Of a stretch of 64,000 nt of DNA, positions 1-9,345 are shown in pieces (position 1 is the first letter of the stretch; every line of letters starts with the position of its first letter). Where the stretch lies: assembly GCA_019186985.1 (NCBI GenBank), contig JABARQ010000013.1:62001-126000 (forward strand), given 5' to 3'. The DNA is from Prosthecobacter sp. (GTDB lineage: Bacteria; Verrucomicrobiota; Verrucomicrobiia; Verrucomicrobiales; Verrucomicrobiaceae). The notes below the pieces were generated by a model. It made no database searches. It was given only the letters and a program-made list of their open reading frames with translations, and was not told the origin of the DNA. The position numbers were made by a program, and so were the translations under genes.

Positions 1-460
1 CGCAGCCGAAGCCGCGCGCCTTCAGCTCTGCGGCGAATCGGTCCGAACGTTCATCCTGGTAAACATGCTGGCCGTAGGGCGTGCCGCAGAAGGCGAAGTG
101 ACGGAAGCCGCGCTCCAGAAAGTGCTCCACCGCCATGCGCACCACGAGCCGGTTGTCGATGCCCACGACCGGCAAGTTGAGGCCGGGCAGTGAGGCGCGA
201 AGGTCAATCAGCGGCAGCTTCAGGCGCATCAGCGCCGAGGCCATGGCCGTGTCGTTGATGCGCGCGATGATGCCATCTCCTTTCCAGGCGGCCAGCCAGG
301 CGGGGGGCGGTTCGTCCAGGCCGTGTGGCTGGAAGGTGATCGACCAGGGGCCGTGCTTGCGCTGGTAACGGATGATGCCGCGCAGCAGGCCGCGTCCGTA
401 CTCACGGGAGGTTTCAACCAGGAGGGCGACGCGTGGCGTGGGCATGAGGGTCGAAGCCAT
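1..460 (-). CDS. XylR-like substrate-binding transcriptional regulator, N-terminal part (3' end outside window)
   Basis: The minus-strand frame read from 460 down to base 1 stays open for 153 codons. It begins MASTLMPTPRVALLVETSRE and continues with YGRGLLRGI, WLAAWKGDGIIARI and VVGIDNRLVVRMAVEHFLERG, which is the periplasmic-binding-protein-like sensor fold of XylR/LacI-type regulators. There is no helix-turn-helix at the N-terminus, so this is not a classical LacI protein. An AraC-type DNA-binding domain at the missing C-terminus, as in XylR, is inferred. It is divergent from the isomerase-like gene at 627, so it probably controls the catabolic genes on the other strand in response to a sugar. 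An alternative start lies at 445 (MPTPRVALL). Confidence 0.72.
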   Translation of the reverse strand, partial: MASTLMPTPRVALLVETSREYGRGLLRGIIRYQRKHGPWSITFQPHGLDEPPPAWLAAWKGDGIIARINDTAMASALMRLKLPLIDLRASLPGLNLPVVGIDNRLVVRMAVEHFLERGFRHFAFCGTPYGQHVYQDERSDRFAAELKARGFGC

Positions 461-522
461 ACGCTCAAAAAGTGGTGTTTTCTTGGACGAAGTTGGAATG
501 AAAACTGGATTTCCAGCCTGTA

Positions 523-562
523 TTCATGGTCATGAAAGACACGTCGAAAGCCCTGTTCATGA
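523..562. promoter_or_regulatory. Operator-like palindrome with an extra half-site in the divergent region
   Basis: The 166-bp gap between the divergent XylR-like and isomerase-like genes contains a perfect inverted repeat, TTCATG-GT-CATGAA, at 523-536. A third TTCATG copy lies at 556-561. A looser TGGAA/TTCCA pair flanks 494-514. A symmetric site between a regulator and its divergent target is what an autoregulated sugar operator would look like. Binding by the XylR-like protein is inference only. Confidence 0.4.
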
Positions 563-626
563 GCCCTGTCACCACGCCCTTTTTGCTGGGCCAATCCGCC
601 TGACTGCCACCCGCCTCCACATCGTC

Positions 627-1523
627 ATGACACCCTGCCTCTTTTCCATCAGCTATGCCGGTTTCTGGGGCCAGTCGGTCCTGAAGCTGGCGGACTTCAT
701 CCCTCATGCAGCCAGGCTCGGCTACAGGTCGGTCATGATCGCAGGCAAGCGTCCGCACCTTTCGCCGCTGGACGCCGAGGAGCAGATCGAGCCGTTGAAG
801 GCCGCGCTTTCCTCATCCGGAATCCGCTGCGATGTGCTGGGCGCCTACACCAACCTCGCCCAGCCTGCGGGCGTCGGCTGCGAGGTGCCGCAGATCGAGT
901 TCCAGATCGCCTATGTCGAGTCGCTGGCGCGAACCGCCGCCCGGCTTGGAGCCCGGATCATCCGCATCTTTGGCGCCTATGAAATCGAAGGCCAGGACCT
1001 GCAGGCGCAGTGGAACCGCTGTGTGAGCGCGGTCCGTGAGATGTGCGACCGGGCGGCGGCGCATGGTGTGACGATCGCGATCCAGAATCATCATGATGTC
1101 GGCCTGCACACGGAGGCGCTGCTGGAGATGCTGGCGGACGTTGACCGGCCTAACTGCAAGCTTGGCTTTGACGCCTGGTCGCCCGCCCTGCGTGGCGAGG
1201 ACCTCTACAAGTCCGCCCTGCTGGCGGCCCCCCGCAGCGTCATCACGACCAACGCGGACTACATCAGGGTGCCGCGTCATCGTTACCGTCCGGAGCTGGT
1301 GAACTATGAGCGGCAGGCGGTGGACTGGGTGCGCGCCGTGCCCTTCGGCACCGGCTTCATCGACTACGCCGCCTTCTTCCAGGGGCTGAAGGACGGCGGC
1401 TTTGACGGCGTCGCCACCTTTGAGATGTGCTCGCCCCTGCGCGGCGGCGGATCACTGGCCAACCTGGACGCCTGCGCCACGGCCTACCTGGATTGGATGA
1501 ACACCCGGCGGCTTCTTTCCTGA
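627..1523 (+). CDS. Sugar phosphate isomerase/epimerase-like TIM-barrel protein
   Basis: This 298-residue cytosolic protein has the xylose-isomerase-like TIM-barrel pattern, including ARLGARIIRIFGAYE, KLGFDAWSP and a late VATFEM acidic residue. Such proteins isomerise, epimerise or dehydrate sugars and sugar acids, usually with a divalent metal. I chose the ATG at 627 because the protein starts directly with a beta strand (MTPCLFSISYAG). The longer frame upstream has no family-like sequence. Oddly, the usual Glu-Asn-His metal-ligand segment reads IAIQNHHD (Gln153), so one metal ligand may be changed. It is followed after 2 bp by the enolase-superfamily gene and probably shares its transcript. 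The substrate is unknown. Confidence 0.82.
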   Translation: MTPCLFSISYAGFWGQSVLKLADFIPHAARLGYRSVMIAGKRPHLSPLDAEEQIEPLKAALSSSGIRCDVLGAYTNLAQPAGVGCEVPQIEFQIAYVESLARTAARLGARIIRIFGAYEIEGQDLQAQWNRCVSAVREMCDRAAAHGVTIAIQNHHDVGLHTEALLEMLADVDRPNCKLGFDAWSPALRGEDLYKSALLAAPRSVITTNADYIRVPRHRYRPELVNYERQAVDWVRAVPFGTGFIDYAAFFQGLKDGGFDGVATFEMCSPLRGGGSLANLDACATAYLDWMNTRRLLS

Positions 1524-1525
1524 TC

Positions 1526-2887
1526 ATGAGCAAACCCACCGACATACGCATCACCGGCTGCCGCACCCGCTATCAGCATTACGACTACCGCACGCCGATC
1601 AAGTTTGGCGGCGTGGCCGTGAGCTCCGTCCTCATTCTCGATGTCGAGTGCGAGGTCATGTCGCGTGACGGGCGCGCGGCGCGCGGCTTTGGCTCGATGC
1701 CGCTGGCAAACACCTGGTCGTTTCCCTCGCGCGAGCTGACCTTTGATCAGACGCAGAACGCCATGCAGGTGCTGGCGGAGCGCCTGGCCGGCGTCTTTCG
1801 CGGCTTTGGTGAGTGCGGGCACCCGGTTGAGCTGGGTGTCGAGCTGGAGGAGGCGTTTCTCGAGGCCGCCTTGGAGGTGGGCCGCGAGCTTCAGCTCCGG
1901 CAGCCCATCCCCAAGCTTTGCACGCTTGTCTGCGGCAGTGCCTTTGATGCGGCCCTGCATGACGCCTTTGGCAAGATGCTCGGCCTGAACTGTTATCACA
2001 CTTACTCCGCCGAGTTCATGAACCGCGATCTCAGCATGTGGCTGGGGGCGGGCTTTGCCGGCGAATACCCAGACGCCTACGTGCATCGCGAGCCGCAGCC
2101 GAGGATGCCGCTCTATCATCTGGTCGGCGCGCTGGACCCGCTGGATGATGCCGAGCTGGTGCAGCCGGTGGGAGACGGCCTTCCCGAGACGCTGCCCGAT
2201 TGGATTCATTACAACGGGCTTACGCACCTGAAGATCAAGCTGAACGGGGACGATCTGGACTGGGATCTGGAGCGCATCATCAAGGTGGACCGTGTGACGG
2301 ATGAAACCCAGCGGGTCAGGGGCGTGACGGCATGGCATTATTCGCTCGACTTCAACGAGCGCTGCCAGAGCGTCGAGTATCTCGTGGAGATGATGCGCAG
2401 GCTGCGTGAGCGCACGCCGCAGGGCTTTGACCGGGTTCAGTACATCGAGCAGCCGACGGCGCGTGACCTGAAGGCGCATCCGGAGAACCGGATGCATGAG
2501 GCGGCGAAGCTGAAGCCTGTGGTGATTGATGAGTCGCTGACCGACCTGGAGTCGCTGCTGCTTGCGCGTGAGCTGGGTTACACCGGCGCGGCCCTGAAGG
2601 CCTGCAAGGGGCAGGGGCAGTCGCTGCTGATGGCGGCGGCGGCGCAGAAGATGGGCCTGTTCCTTTGCGTCCAGGACCTGAGCTGCCCGGGGGCCTCGCT
2701 GATTCATTCGGCAGGTATCGCGGCCCACGTCCCCGGAGTTGCCGCCATCGAGTCCAACTCGCGTCAGTACTGCCCTGCCGCAAACGACGGCTGGCGCGAC
2801 CGCTTTCCCGGCATCTTCGACGTGCGTGACGGCTCGATGGACACGAGCTGCCTGAACGGCCCCGGGCTTGGCGCCGTAAAACCCTGA
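1526..2887 (+). CDS. Enolase-superfamily (mandelate racemase/muconate lactonizing enzyme-like) protein
   Basis: This 453-residue protein has the capping domain plus TIM barrel of the enolase superfamily. Probable metal ligands sit at the ends of barrel strands: Asp275 in SLDFNE, Glu308 in YIEQP and Asp335/Glu336 in VVIDES. Candidate catalytic lysines are Lys236/Lys238 (HLKIKLNG) and Lys358/Lys361 (ALKACKGQ). Family members abstract the proton alpha to a carboxylate, so dehydration or epimerisation of a sugar acid is likely. The ATG at 1526 lies just after the preceding stop, which suggests an operon. The exact subfamily and substrate cannot be read from the sequence. Confidence 0.82.
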   Translation: MSKPTDIRITGCRTRYQHYDYRTPIKFGGVAVSSVLILDVECEVMSRDGRAARGFGSMPLANTWSFPSRELTFDQTQNAMQVLAERLAGVFRGFGECGHPVELGVELEEAFLEAALEVGRELQLRQPIPKLCTLVCGSAFDAALHDAFGKMLGLNCYHTYSAEFMNRDLSMWLGAGFAGEYPDAYVHREPQPRMPLYHLVGALDPLDDAELVQPVGDGLPETLPDWIHYNGLTHLKIKLNGDDLDWDLERIIKVDRVTDETQRVRGVTAWHYSLDFNERCQSVEYLVEMMRRLRERTPQGFDRVQYIEQPTARDLKAHPENRMHEAAKLKPVVIDESLTDLESLLLARELGYTGAALKACKGQGQSLLMAAAAQKMGLFLCVQDLSCPGASLIHSAGIAAHVPGVAAIESNSRQYCPAANDGWRDRFPGIFDVRDGSMDTSCLNGPGLGAVKP

Positions 2888-2898
2888 TCGCCTGTTTC

Positions 2899-5535
2899 AT
2901 GAAATCGTTCGTCCTGCTTGCTCTTCTCCCCCTTGCCGCCATGGCGGCGGATCCTTCCAAAAAAAACACTTATCCACCGCAGCCCTGGGCCGCCTGGGTG
3001 GAGCCGGACTTTCCCTTCTTCTCCTCCATCCTGGATGCGCGCCGTGAAGGGCTGGGCTCGAACAACCTGACCCCGCGCGGCATCATCCTGAAGCTCGATC
3101 ATGACTGCTGGGCCTGTTTCGATACGGACCTGCTGCGTGTGTCCGCCATCTGGCGTGGTAGGGGCGTGACGGACAAGGCCCTGGCGCCCGGATCCTATCT
3201 GGACGCAGGTCGCAAGACACCCGGCGGACAGTTTCCCGCCCCTCAACCTGATGGCAGGCTTTGGTTAGGCAATGGACTCTTTCCTGGCTGGCAGGAGGGT
3301 GAAAAGATTTCGACGGCGGATCCTCGGGAGCCTGCCCCAAGCCCGGAGGAGGTTGGTCGAGGCCCCGTGCCTGAGTCCATGGGCCGGTTTCAGAGCGTGC
3401 GCCTGATCCGGGAGGGCGCGGTGCTGGAATACGATGCGAAAGGTTCGCAGGTGCGGGAATGGTGGCAGGCTTCCATCAGGGACAACGGGCCCGTGGTGGA
3501 GCGGCACATCAGCGTCAGCGCCTCCAAGAATCCTCTGCTGCTCGTGGCTGGCATCCGGATGAACGGTCCCTCCCAGGAGGTGGAGGCCGGCGTGACGGTG
3601 ACGGGTGACGCCGAGCTTGCCGCGCATGAGGATCTCTGGGTCGTGCGTGTTCCCGCACATGACAAGACGGCTTCGTTCTGCGTCACCTTCTGTGAGGAGC
3701 GCGAGGCGCCCGCCGTCTCGCCAAGAGCTCTTCCACAGCAGGCTCCAGGCCTGCGCTGGCCGCAGGAGGCCGTGTCCAGGATCAGGCCATCCACCTCGAA
3801 CAAGGCCTATGTGCTGGATCATGTGGACCTGCCGGATGACAATCCCTGGAAGCGTGCGGTGCGGCTGGGCGACATCCAGTTTCTCAAGGACGGCACCGGC
3901 GTGGTGGTCACCGTCGACGGTGATGTCTGGCTGGTGCGCGGCCTTGCGGAAATGAACGGGCCGGTGAAGTGGCGGCGCTTCACCTCGGGACTGCACGAGC
4001 CGATGACCTGCGCGATCCGTGACGAACAGATTTTTGTGTTCGACCGCAACGGCATCTGGCGCTTGCGCGACAGCAACAACGACGGCGAGGCGGATGTGCA
4101 CGAATTGTTCTCGAACGCCTTCGCCCAGACCGCGGACATGCGTGAGTTTCCCAGCACGCTGAGGCTTGCGCCGGACGGCGGGTTTGTGATCGCGAAGGGC
4201 GGTCAGGAGGCCACGACGATCGGCAAGCACAACGGCAGCGTGCTGCGCATCTCGGCTGATGGCCGGAAGTCCGAGGTTATGGGCTACGGCTTCCGTCAGC
4301 CAAGCATTGGTGTGAACCTGCGCACCGGCCTCGTCACCTCCAGCGACCAGGAGGGGCAGTACATTCCGAGCACCCCCCTCCACATCGTGCGCGACCATCA
4401 GTTCTACGGCTTCCTCAGCGACAAGCTGCCGAAGGAGCAGTATCCGGCTCCGATTGCCGAGCCTCTCACCTGGATGCCGCATGCAGTGAACTCCTCCGCC
4501 ATGTCACAGGTGTGGTTGTTTGATGCCAAGATGGGCCCGCTGAATGACCAGATGGTGCAGATCTGCTTCAACAAGCCGGAGCTGCTGAGGGTGATCCTCA
4601 ACGAGCGTGGCCGCCGTCCGCAGGCCGCCGTGGTGAGCATCACCGACGAGTTCGACTTTCCGCCGCTGAACGGAAGCGTCAATCCGGCGGACGGGCAGCT
4701 TTACCTCGCCGGCTTCCAGGTCATCCGCTGGGGCAACACGCTGGACACCCTCGCCGGGCTCTGCCGGGTGCGTTACACGGGCTCACCCAGCCTGCTGCCC
4801 AGTGAAATCGTGCCCATGGACAAGGGCGTGCTGCTGCGTTTCGACGTGGCCCTGGACCCGAAGAAGGCCGCCGACCCCGCCGCCTACTCGCTGGGCTCCT
4901 GGGGCTACAAGCGTGCCCATACTTATGGCTCGGCCCAGTACAAGGCCGACGGGAGCACCGGGGTGGACTGGCTGACGCCCAGCAGCGCCTATGTGAGCCG
5001 CGACGGCAGGTCGGTGTTTGTCGGCGTGCCCGGCATGAAGCCGGTGATGCAGCTGCGCATCGGCTGGTCCATCGCCAGCGCCGACGGCGCCGCCATGGCG
5101 GAGAACGCCTACACGACGCCTTATGAGCTGCCCGCCTTCGATCCGAAGACGGAGGGCTTCGGCGACGTCCAGGTGGACCTGACGCCACGCGCGGCCGCCG
5201 CCCAGGCAAAGGGGCCGGCCTCGGCCGAGGAAGGCCTGCGGCTCTCCCAGATGCTTGGCTGCGTGGCCTGTCACAGCGTGAAGGACCAGGACCTTTTCAA
5301 GATCGGGCCGAAGTGGAACAAGTTGTTCGGCGCGAAGCGTGATTATGTGGATGAGAAGAAAAAGAAGGGCTCCGTCATCGTCGACGACGCCTACCTGCGT
5401 GAATCGATCCTCCAGCCCTCCGCCAAGCGTCATGCCGACTTCGTCAAAGGAGAGTATGCCATGCCCAGCTATGCCGGTGTGGTGACGGAGTCACAGCTCG
5501 AATCCCTCATCCTCTACATCAAGTCCCTGAAATGA
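2899..5535 (+). CDS. Secreted DUF6797-type haem protein with a C-terminal cytochrome c domain
   Basis: This 878-residue exported protein starts with a signal peptide (MKSFVLLALLPLAAMA). A conserved N-terminal segment (about residues 25-130, with WVEPDFPFFSSILDARR) matches what I know as DUF6797. A glucose-dehydrogenase-like propeller follows (about 290-640). A single-haem cytochrome c domain with CVACH at about 788-793 and a probable axial Met in EYAMPSY near the end closes the protein. It may oxidise a periplasmic carbohydrate and pass electrons through the haem. It lies 11 bp after the enolase-like gene and overlaps the next gene by four bases (ATGA), so these are one operon. The substrate is unknown. 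Confidence 0.8.
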   Translation: MKSFVLLALLPLAAMAADPSKKNTYPPQPWAAWVEPDFPFFSSILDARREGLGSNNLTPRGIILKLDHDCWACFDTDLLRVSAIWRGRGVTDKALAPGSYLDAGRKTPGGQFPAPQPDGRLWLGNGLFPGWQEGEKISTADPREPAPSPEEVGRGPVPESMGRFQSVRLIREGAVLEYDAKGSQVREWWQASIRDNGPVVERHISVSASKNPLLLVAGIRMNGPSQEVEAGVTVTGDAELAAHEDLWVVRVPAHDKTASFCVTFCEEREAPAVSPRALPQQAPGLRWPQEAVSRIRPSTSNKAYVLDHVDLPDDNPWKRAVRLGDIQFLKDGTGVVVTVDGDVWLVRGLAEMNGPVKWRRFTSGLHEPMTCAIRDEQIFVFDRNGIWRLRDSNNDGEADVHELFSNAFAQTADMREFPSTLRLAPDGGFVIAKGGQEATTIGKHNGSVLRISADGRKSEVMGYGFRQPSIGVNLRTGLVTSSDQEGQYIPSTPLHIVRDHQFYGFLSDKLPKEQYPAPIAEPLTWMPHAVNSSAMSQVWLFDAKMGPLNDQMVQICFNKPELLRVILNERGRRPQAAVVSITDEFDFPPLNGSVNPADGQLYLAGFQVIRWGNTLDTLAGLCRVRYTGSPSLLPSEIVPMDKGVLLRFDVALDPKKAADPAAYSLGSWGYKRAHTYGSAQYKADGSTGVDWLTPSSAYVSRDGRSVFVGVPGMKPVMQLRIGWSIASADGAAMAENAYTTPYELPAFDPKTEGFGDVQVDLTPRAAAAQAKGPASAEEGLRLSQMLGCVACHSVKDQDLFKIGPKWNKLFGAKRDYVDEKKKKGSVIVDDAYLRESILQPSAKRHADFVKGEYAMPSYAGVVTESQLESLILYIKSLK

Positions 5536-6296
5536 ATCCCATGAAGCTCCTTCACGGCCTGGCCGTCCTCATCCTTTTTCTGAACGTTCCCGCCGAGGCG
5601 GCAAACCTCGTGTTCATGATCGGCGAGGACGAATATCTCACCTGGGAGACCCTGCCCGCCTTTGCCAGATCAGATGTCGAGCCTCTCGGTCACAAAGTGT
5701 CCCTCATCCATGCGGATGCCGGCGACAAGAACAGCTTTCCAGGCCTGGTCGACGCCTTGAAGGGCGCGGACCTGCTTTTGGTCAGCGTGCGCCGGCGCAC
5801 CCCGCCGAAGGAGCAGCTGGAGGCGGTTCGCAGCTACCTGGCAGCCGGGAAGCCTCTCATCGGCATCCGCACCGCCAGCCATGCCTTCGCCCTGAGGCCG
5901 AAGGAAAAGCTGGTGGATGATCGCCATGCGAGCTGGCAGGAGTTTGACCCGGAGGTGCTCGGCGGCTGTTATGGCAACCATCATCGTGGCGAGGACAAGA
6001 CGCTCTGCACCCTGGCGCCGGGCGCTGCCGGGCATGAGATCCTGAAGGGTGTCAGCCTCGGCGAGCTCATCGGCAATGGCACCCTTTACAGAAACACGCC
6101 CCTGGCGGCCACCGCCACGCCCCTGCTCATCGGCACCATCCCCAACCAGCCTTCCGAGCCCGTGGCCTGGACGCACCGCCACGGCCCGGGGAAGGCGAAG
6201 GTGTTTTATAGTTCGTTCGGCCACGTCGACGACTTCAAGGAGCCTGCCTTCCGCCGCCTGATGCTGAATGCAATCGCCTGGGCGCTGGCGCCGTAG
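5532..6296 (+). CDS. Secreted ThuA-like domain protein
   Basis: This 254-residue protein has a signal peptide (ending near AEAAN) and a ThuA-like fold, with LVFMIGEDEY at the start, DLLLVSVRRR, a conserved GIRTASHAF turn and a late RHGPGKAKVFYSSFGH segment. ThuA-like proteins resemble class I glutamine amidotransferases and sit beside sugar dehydrogenases and isomerases in many Planctomycetota and Verrucomicrobiota. Their catalytic role is mostly unproven. The start overlaps the previous stop by four bases, so translation is probably coupled. An alternative ATG lies at 5541. Confidence 0.8.
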   Translation: MNPMKLLHGLAVLILFLNVPAEAANLVFMIGEDEYLTWETLPAFARSDVEPLGHKVSLIHADAGDKNSFPGLVDALKGADLLLVSVRRRTPPKEQLEAVRSYLAAGKPLIGIRTASHAFALRPKEKLVDDRHASWQEFDPEVLGGCYGNHHRGEDKTLCTLAPGAAGHEILKGVSLGELIGNGTLYRNTPLAATATPLLIGTIPNQPSEPVAWTHRHGPGKAKVFYSSFGHVDDFKEPAFRRLMLNAIAWALAP

Positions 6297-6305
6297 AAGA
6301 CTCCT

Positions 6306-9197
6306 GTGAGAACCCCAGCCATCATCGCCGCAGCGTTTACGCTGATCCAGCCCTGGCTGGCCTGGGCTGAGCTGGGCTTCAACAGGGACATCCGGCCCAT
6401 CCTCTCGGAAAACTGCCTCGCCTGCCACGGTCCGGACGCCAAGGGTCGCAAGGCGGATCTTCGTCTCGATGTGAGCGGTGCGGACTGGCAGGAGGTGTTC
6501 GCGCGGATCACCGCCACCGATCCCGAGGAGCGGATGCCACCTCCGGATTCCCACAAGAAGCCTCTGACGGCCGAACAGGTCGCGAGGCTCCGGCAGTGGG
6601 TGACCGAGGGGGCGAGGTATCAGAAGCACTGGGCCTTTGAGCCGCTGCCGGGCAAAGCTCAGGGCAGCCTTGATTCATGGGTGGAGGCCGGGTTGAAAAA
6701 GCAGGGCCTTTCCTTGGCTCCTGAAGCTCCTCGTCACACGCTCATCCGGCGCGCCGCCCTCGACCTGACCGGCCTGCCGCCCACGGAAGCCATGATGGCT
6801 GAGCCCTATGAAGCCGTGGTGGATGAACTGCTCGCCTCCAGGCATTTCGGCGAGCACCTGGCGGTCGCCTGGCTCGATGCGGCGCGCTATGCCGACACCA
6901 ACGGCTACTTCGGCGACAAGCCCCGCCAGATGTGGCCCTGGCGCGACTGGGTGATTGATGCGTTCAACGCCAACAAGCCGTTCGACCAGTTCAGCATCGA
7001 GCAGATCGCGGGCGACCTGCTGCCCAGCGCCAGCCTGAGCCAGAAAGTCGCGACCGGCTTCAACCGCAACCACATGGCGAACAATGAAAGCGGCAGCATC
7101 GACGAGGAGTTCCGGGTCGAGTATGTCGTGGACCGCGTGGATGCGACGATGACCACCTGGCTTGGCCTGACCGCCGGATGCGCCCAGTGTCATGACCACA
7201 AGTACGACCCGGTGTCGCAGCGCGAGTTCTACCGGCTCTTCGCCTTCTTCAACAACGTGCCCGAGCAGGGTCTGATCCGTTCCGACAATCCGCCGCCGCT
7301 GCTCGAGGTGCCGACGCAGGCGCAGCGACTCGAGATTGCGCGGCTGCAGGCCGTCACGCAGCAGGCCAGGGCGGACTTTGAGCCGGTGCATGAAAAGTTG
7401 AAGCCGCGGATCGAGGCCTGGGAAAAGGATGCCCCGGGGACGCTGCCCGGACCGCCCGCTGCGGCCGTGCTGCAGGAGCCGTTCGAGGATCCAAACTTGG
7501 TTGGGAAAGGCACCGCCTTGGAGCAGGTCGCCGGCCTGCTCGGCCGGGCGGCGAAGTTCGACGCCACCGGGCACCTTGAGGCACGGCTCGACGGATTTGA
7601 CCTGGACGCCCCATGGACCCTCGGCTTCTGGCTGAATGCGGAAGGCTCGCTGAGCTGCCCTCTGTCGCTGATCGAGCCGGAGGGCCGCCGTCGCGGGATC
7701 GAGGTCATCTGGCAGAAGGGCAGGATCCAGGTCAACCTGGTGCATCGCTGGGGCTCGGACGCCATCGAGGTCGCCACCGTGGAGGCCCTGCCTTCCAAGG
7801 CCTGGCACCATCTGGTCATCGTGCATGACGGATCGCGCAAGGCGGCGGGTCTGCGGGTGTACTTCGACGGAGGCCCGACCACGCTTGAGGTTAGGCGGGA
7901 CTCCCTGCATGGCACCGTGGCAAACAGGGAGCCGCTGCGCATCGGACGTCGCGACGCCAACCTGGGCTTCTATGGAATGCTCGACGAGCTGCGGCTGGTA
8001 TCCAAGGCTGTGGATGAGCCGGTCGTGCGCGGCTGGCATCGGGGGGAGCGGCTGCGCGGCGTCCTGGCAAAGCCTGCGAACCAGCGCAGCTCCACCGAGA
8101 CGGAGATCCTTCTGGATGATTTCATCGTGCATCATGGCGACGGTCAGGCGTGTCGCTTGAGGCAGCAGCTCCTGGCGGCGGAGCAGGCTGAAAAAAAGCT
8201 GCGTGAAGCCATTCCGACCACGCTGGTGATGCAGGAGATGGAGAAGCCGCGCACCGCCCATGTGCTGGAGCGCGGCCAGTATGACAAGCCTGGCGAGGCG
8301 GTGCAGCCGGGAGTGCCCACAGCCATCGCGCCCTGGGTTGAAGGCCTGCCTGACAACAGGCTTGGCTTTGCAAAATGGCTGTTTTCGCGTGGCAATCCGC
8401 TGACGGCACGCGTGGCGGTGAACCGGCTCTGGGCGCAGTGCTTCGGCGAGGGGCTGGTTCGTACGCCCAACGACTTTGGCTCGCAGGGCGAGCCTCCGAC
8501 GCATCCGGAGCTTCTCGACTGGCTGGCGGCGACGTTTCGCGCCGATGGCTGGAATGTGAAGGCGCTGCTGAAGAGGATCGTGATGTCGAGGACCTACCGT
8601 CAGGATTCCAGCCGAAGGCGGATGCCAAAGGGGCTGCCGGACGATCCTGAGAACCGGCTGCTGGCCCGTGGGCCAGGCGGCCGGCTTTCTGCGGAAGTGC
8701 TGCGCGATCAGGCTCTGGCCGTTTCGGGCCTGCTGGTTCCCAAGGTTGGCGGGCCCAGCGTAAAGCCGTTTCAGCCGCCCGGGCTTTGGGAGGCGGTGAG
8801 TTACAATGGCGAGGAGAGCTATGTGCCGGATGCCGGGGAAGGCTTGTGGAGGCGCAGCCTCTACACCTATGTGAAACGCCAGTCACCCCATCCCATGCTG
8901 TTGACCTTTGACGGCCCCACGCGTGAAAAATGCACCGTGCGGCGGTCGCGGACAAACACGCCCCTGCAGGCATTGCTGCTGCTCAATGACGAAACCTTTG
9001 TCAGGGCCGCCGAGGCGCTGGCCGGGCGTTCGCTGGGAAAAGCGGACCGCATTGCCTGGATGTTTCGTGCCGCCACCTGCCGTGATCCCGAGCCAGAGGA
9101 AATCCGTCTGCTGGAGGGCCTGCTGCAACGCCGCCAGTCCTGGACACTGGTGGCGCATTCCATCCTGAATCTCGACGAGGTGCTGTCCAGGCGCTGA
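6306..9197 (+). CDS. PSCyt1-DUF1549-LamG-DUF1553 protein
   Basis: This 963-residue exported protein starts at GTG 6306 with a signal peptide. A planctomycete-type cytochrome domain follows (NCLACHGPD near residue 38), then DUF1549 (about 115-330) with GCAQCHDHKYDP near residue 290. A concanavalin-like LamG insert covers about 395-570, and DUF1553 runs from about 680 to the end (RVAVNRLWAQ, SRTYRQDSSR). Proteins with this layout are very common in Planctomycetota and Verrucomicrobiota next to sulfatases and DUF1501 genes. Their function is unsettled; redox or polysaccharide processing has been suggested. The LamG insert suggests carbohydrate contact. It follows the ThuA-like gene by 9 bp. Confidence 0.88.
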   Translation: MRTPAIIAAAFTLIQPWLAWAELGFNRDIRPILSENCLACHGPDAKGRKADLRLDVSGADWQEVFARITATDPEERMPPPDSHKKPLTAEQVARLRQWVTEGARYQKHWAFEPLPGKAQGSLDSWVEAGLKKQGLSLAPEAPRHTLIRRAALDLTGLPPTEAMMAEPYEAVVDELLASRHFGEHLAVAWLDAARYADTNGYFGDKPRQMWPWRDWVIDAFNANKPFDQFSIEQIAGDLLPSASLSQKVATGFNRNHMANNESGSIDEEFRVEYVVDRVDATMTTWLGLTAGCAQCHDHKYDPVSQREFYRLFAFFNNVPEQGLIRSDNPPPLLEVPTQAQRLEIARLQAVTQQARADFEPVHEKLKPRIEAWEKDAPGTLPGPPAAAVLQEPFEDPNLVGKGTALEQVAGLLGRAAKFDATGHLEARLDGFDLDAPWTLGFWLNAEGSLSCPLSLIEPEGRRRGIEVIWQKGRIQVNLVHRWGSDAIEVATVEALPSKAWHHLVIVHDGSRKAAGLRVYFDGGPTTLEVRRDSLHGTVANREPLRIGRRDANLGFYGMLDELRLVSKAVDEPVVRGWHRGERLRGVLAKPANQRSSTETEILLDDFIVHHGDGQACRLRQQLLAAEQAEKKLREAIPTTLVMQEMEKPRTAHVLERGQYDKPGEAVQPGVPTAIAPWVEGLPDNRLGFAKWLFSRGNPLTARVAVNRLWAQCFGEGLVRTPNDFGSQGEPPTHPELLDWLAATFRADGWNVKALLKRIVMSRTYRQDSSRRRMPKGLPDDPENRLLARGPGGRLSAEVLRDQALAVSGLLVPKVGGPSVKPFQPPGLWEAVSYNGEESYVPDAGEGLWRRSLYTYVKRQSPHPMLLTFDGPTREKCTVRRSRTNTPLQALLLLNDETFVRAAEALAGRSLGKADRIAWMFRAATCRDPEPEEIRLLEGLLQRRQSWTLVAHSILNLDEVLSRR

Positions 9198-9345
9198 TCC
9201 ATTTATCGAGTCGGCTGTCGTGACCGCATGACGGGAATGAGCTTGCCCGGCTGCCTGTCGTATTTCATACACACTTTGTCGTGGAGATCGACGCCCACGG
9301 CAGGAACCCTGTCCTCCGTTTTCCCAGCCCAACCCCGCTCCTGTC

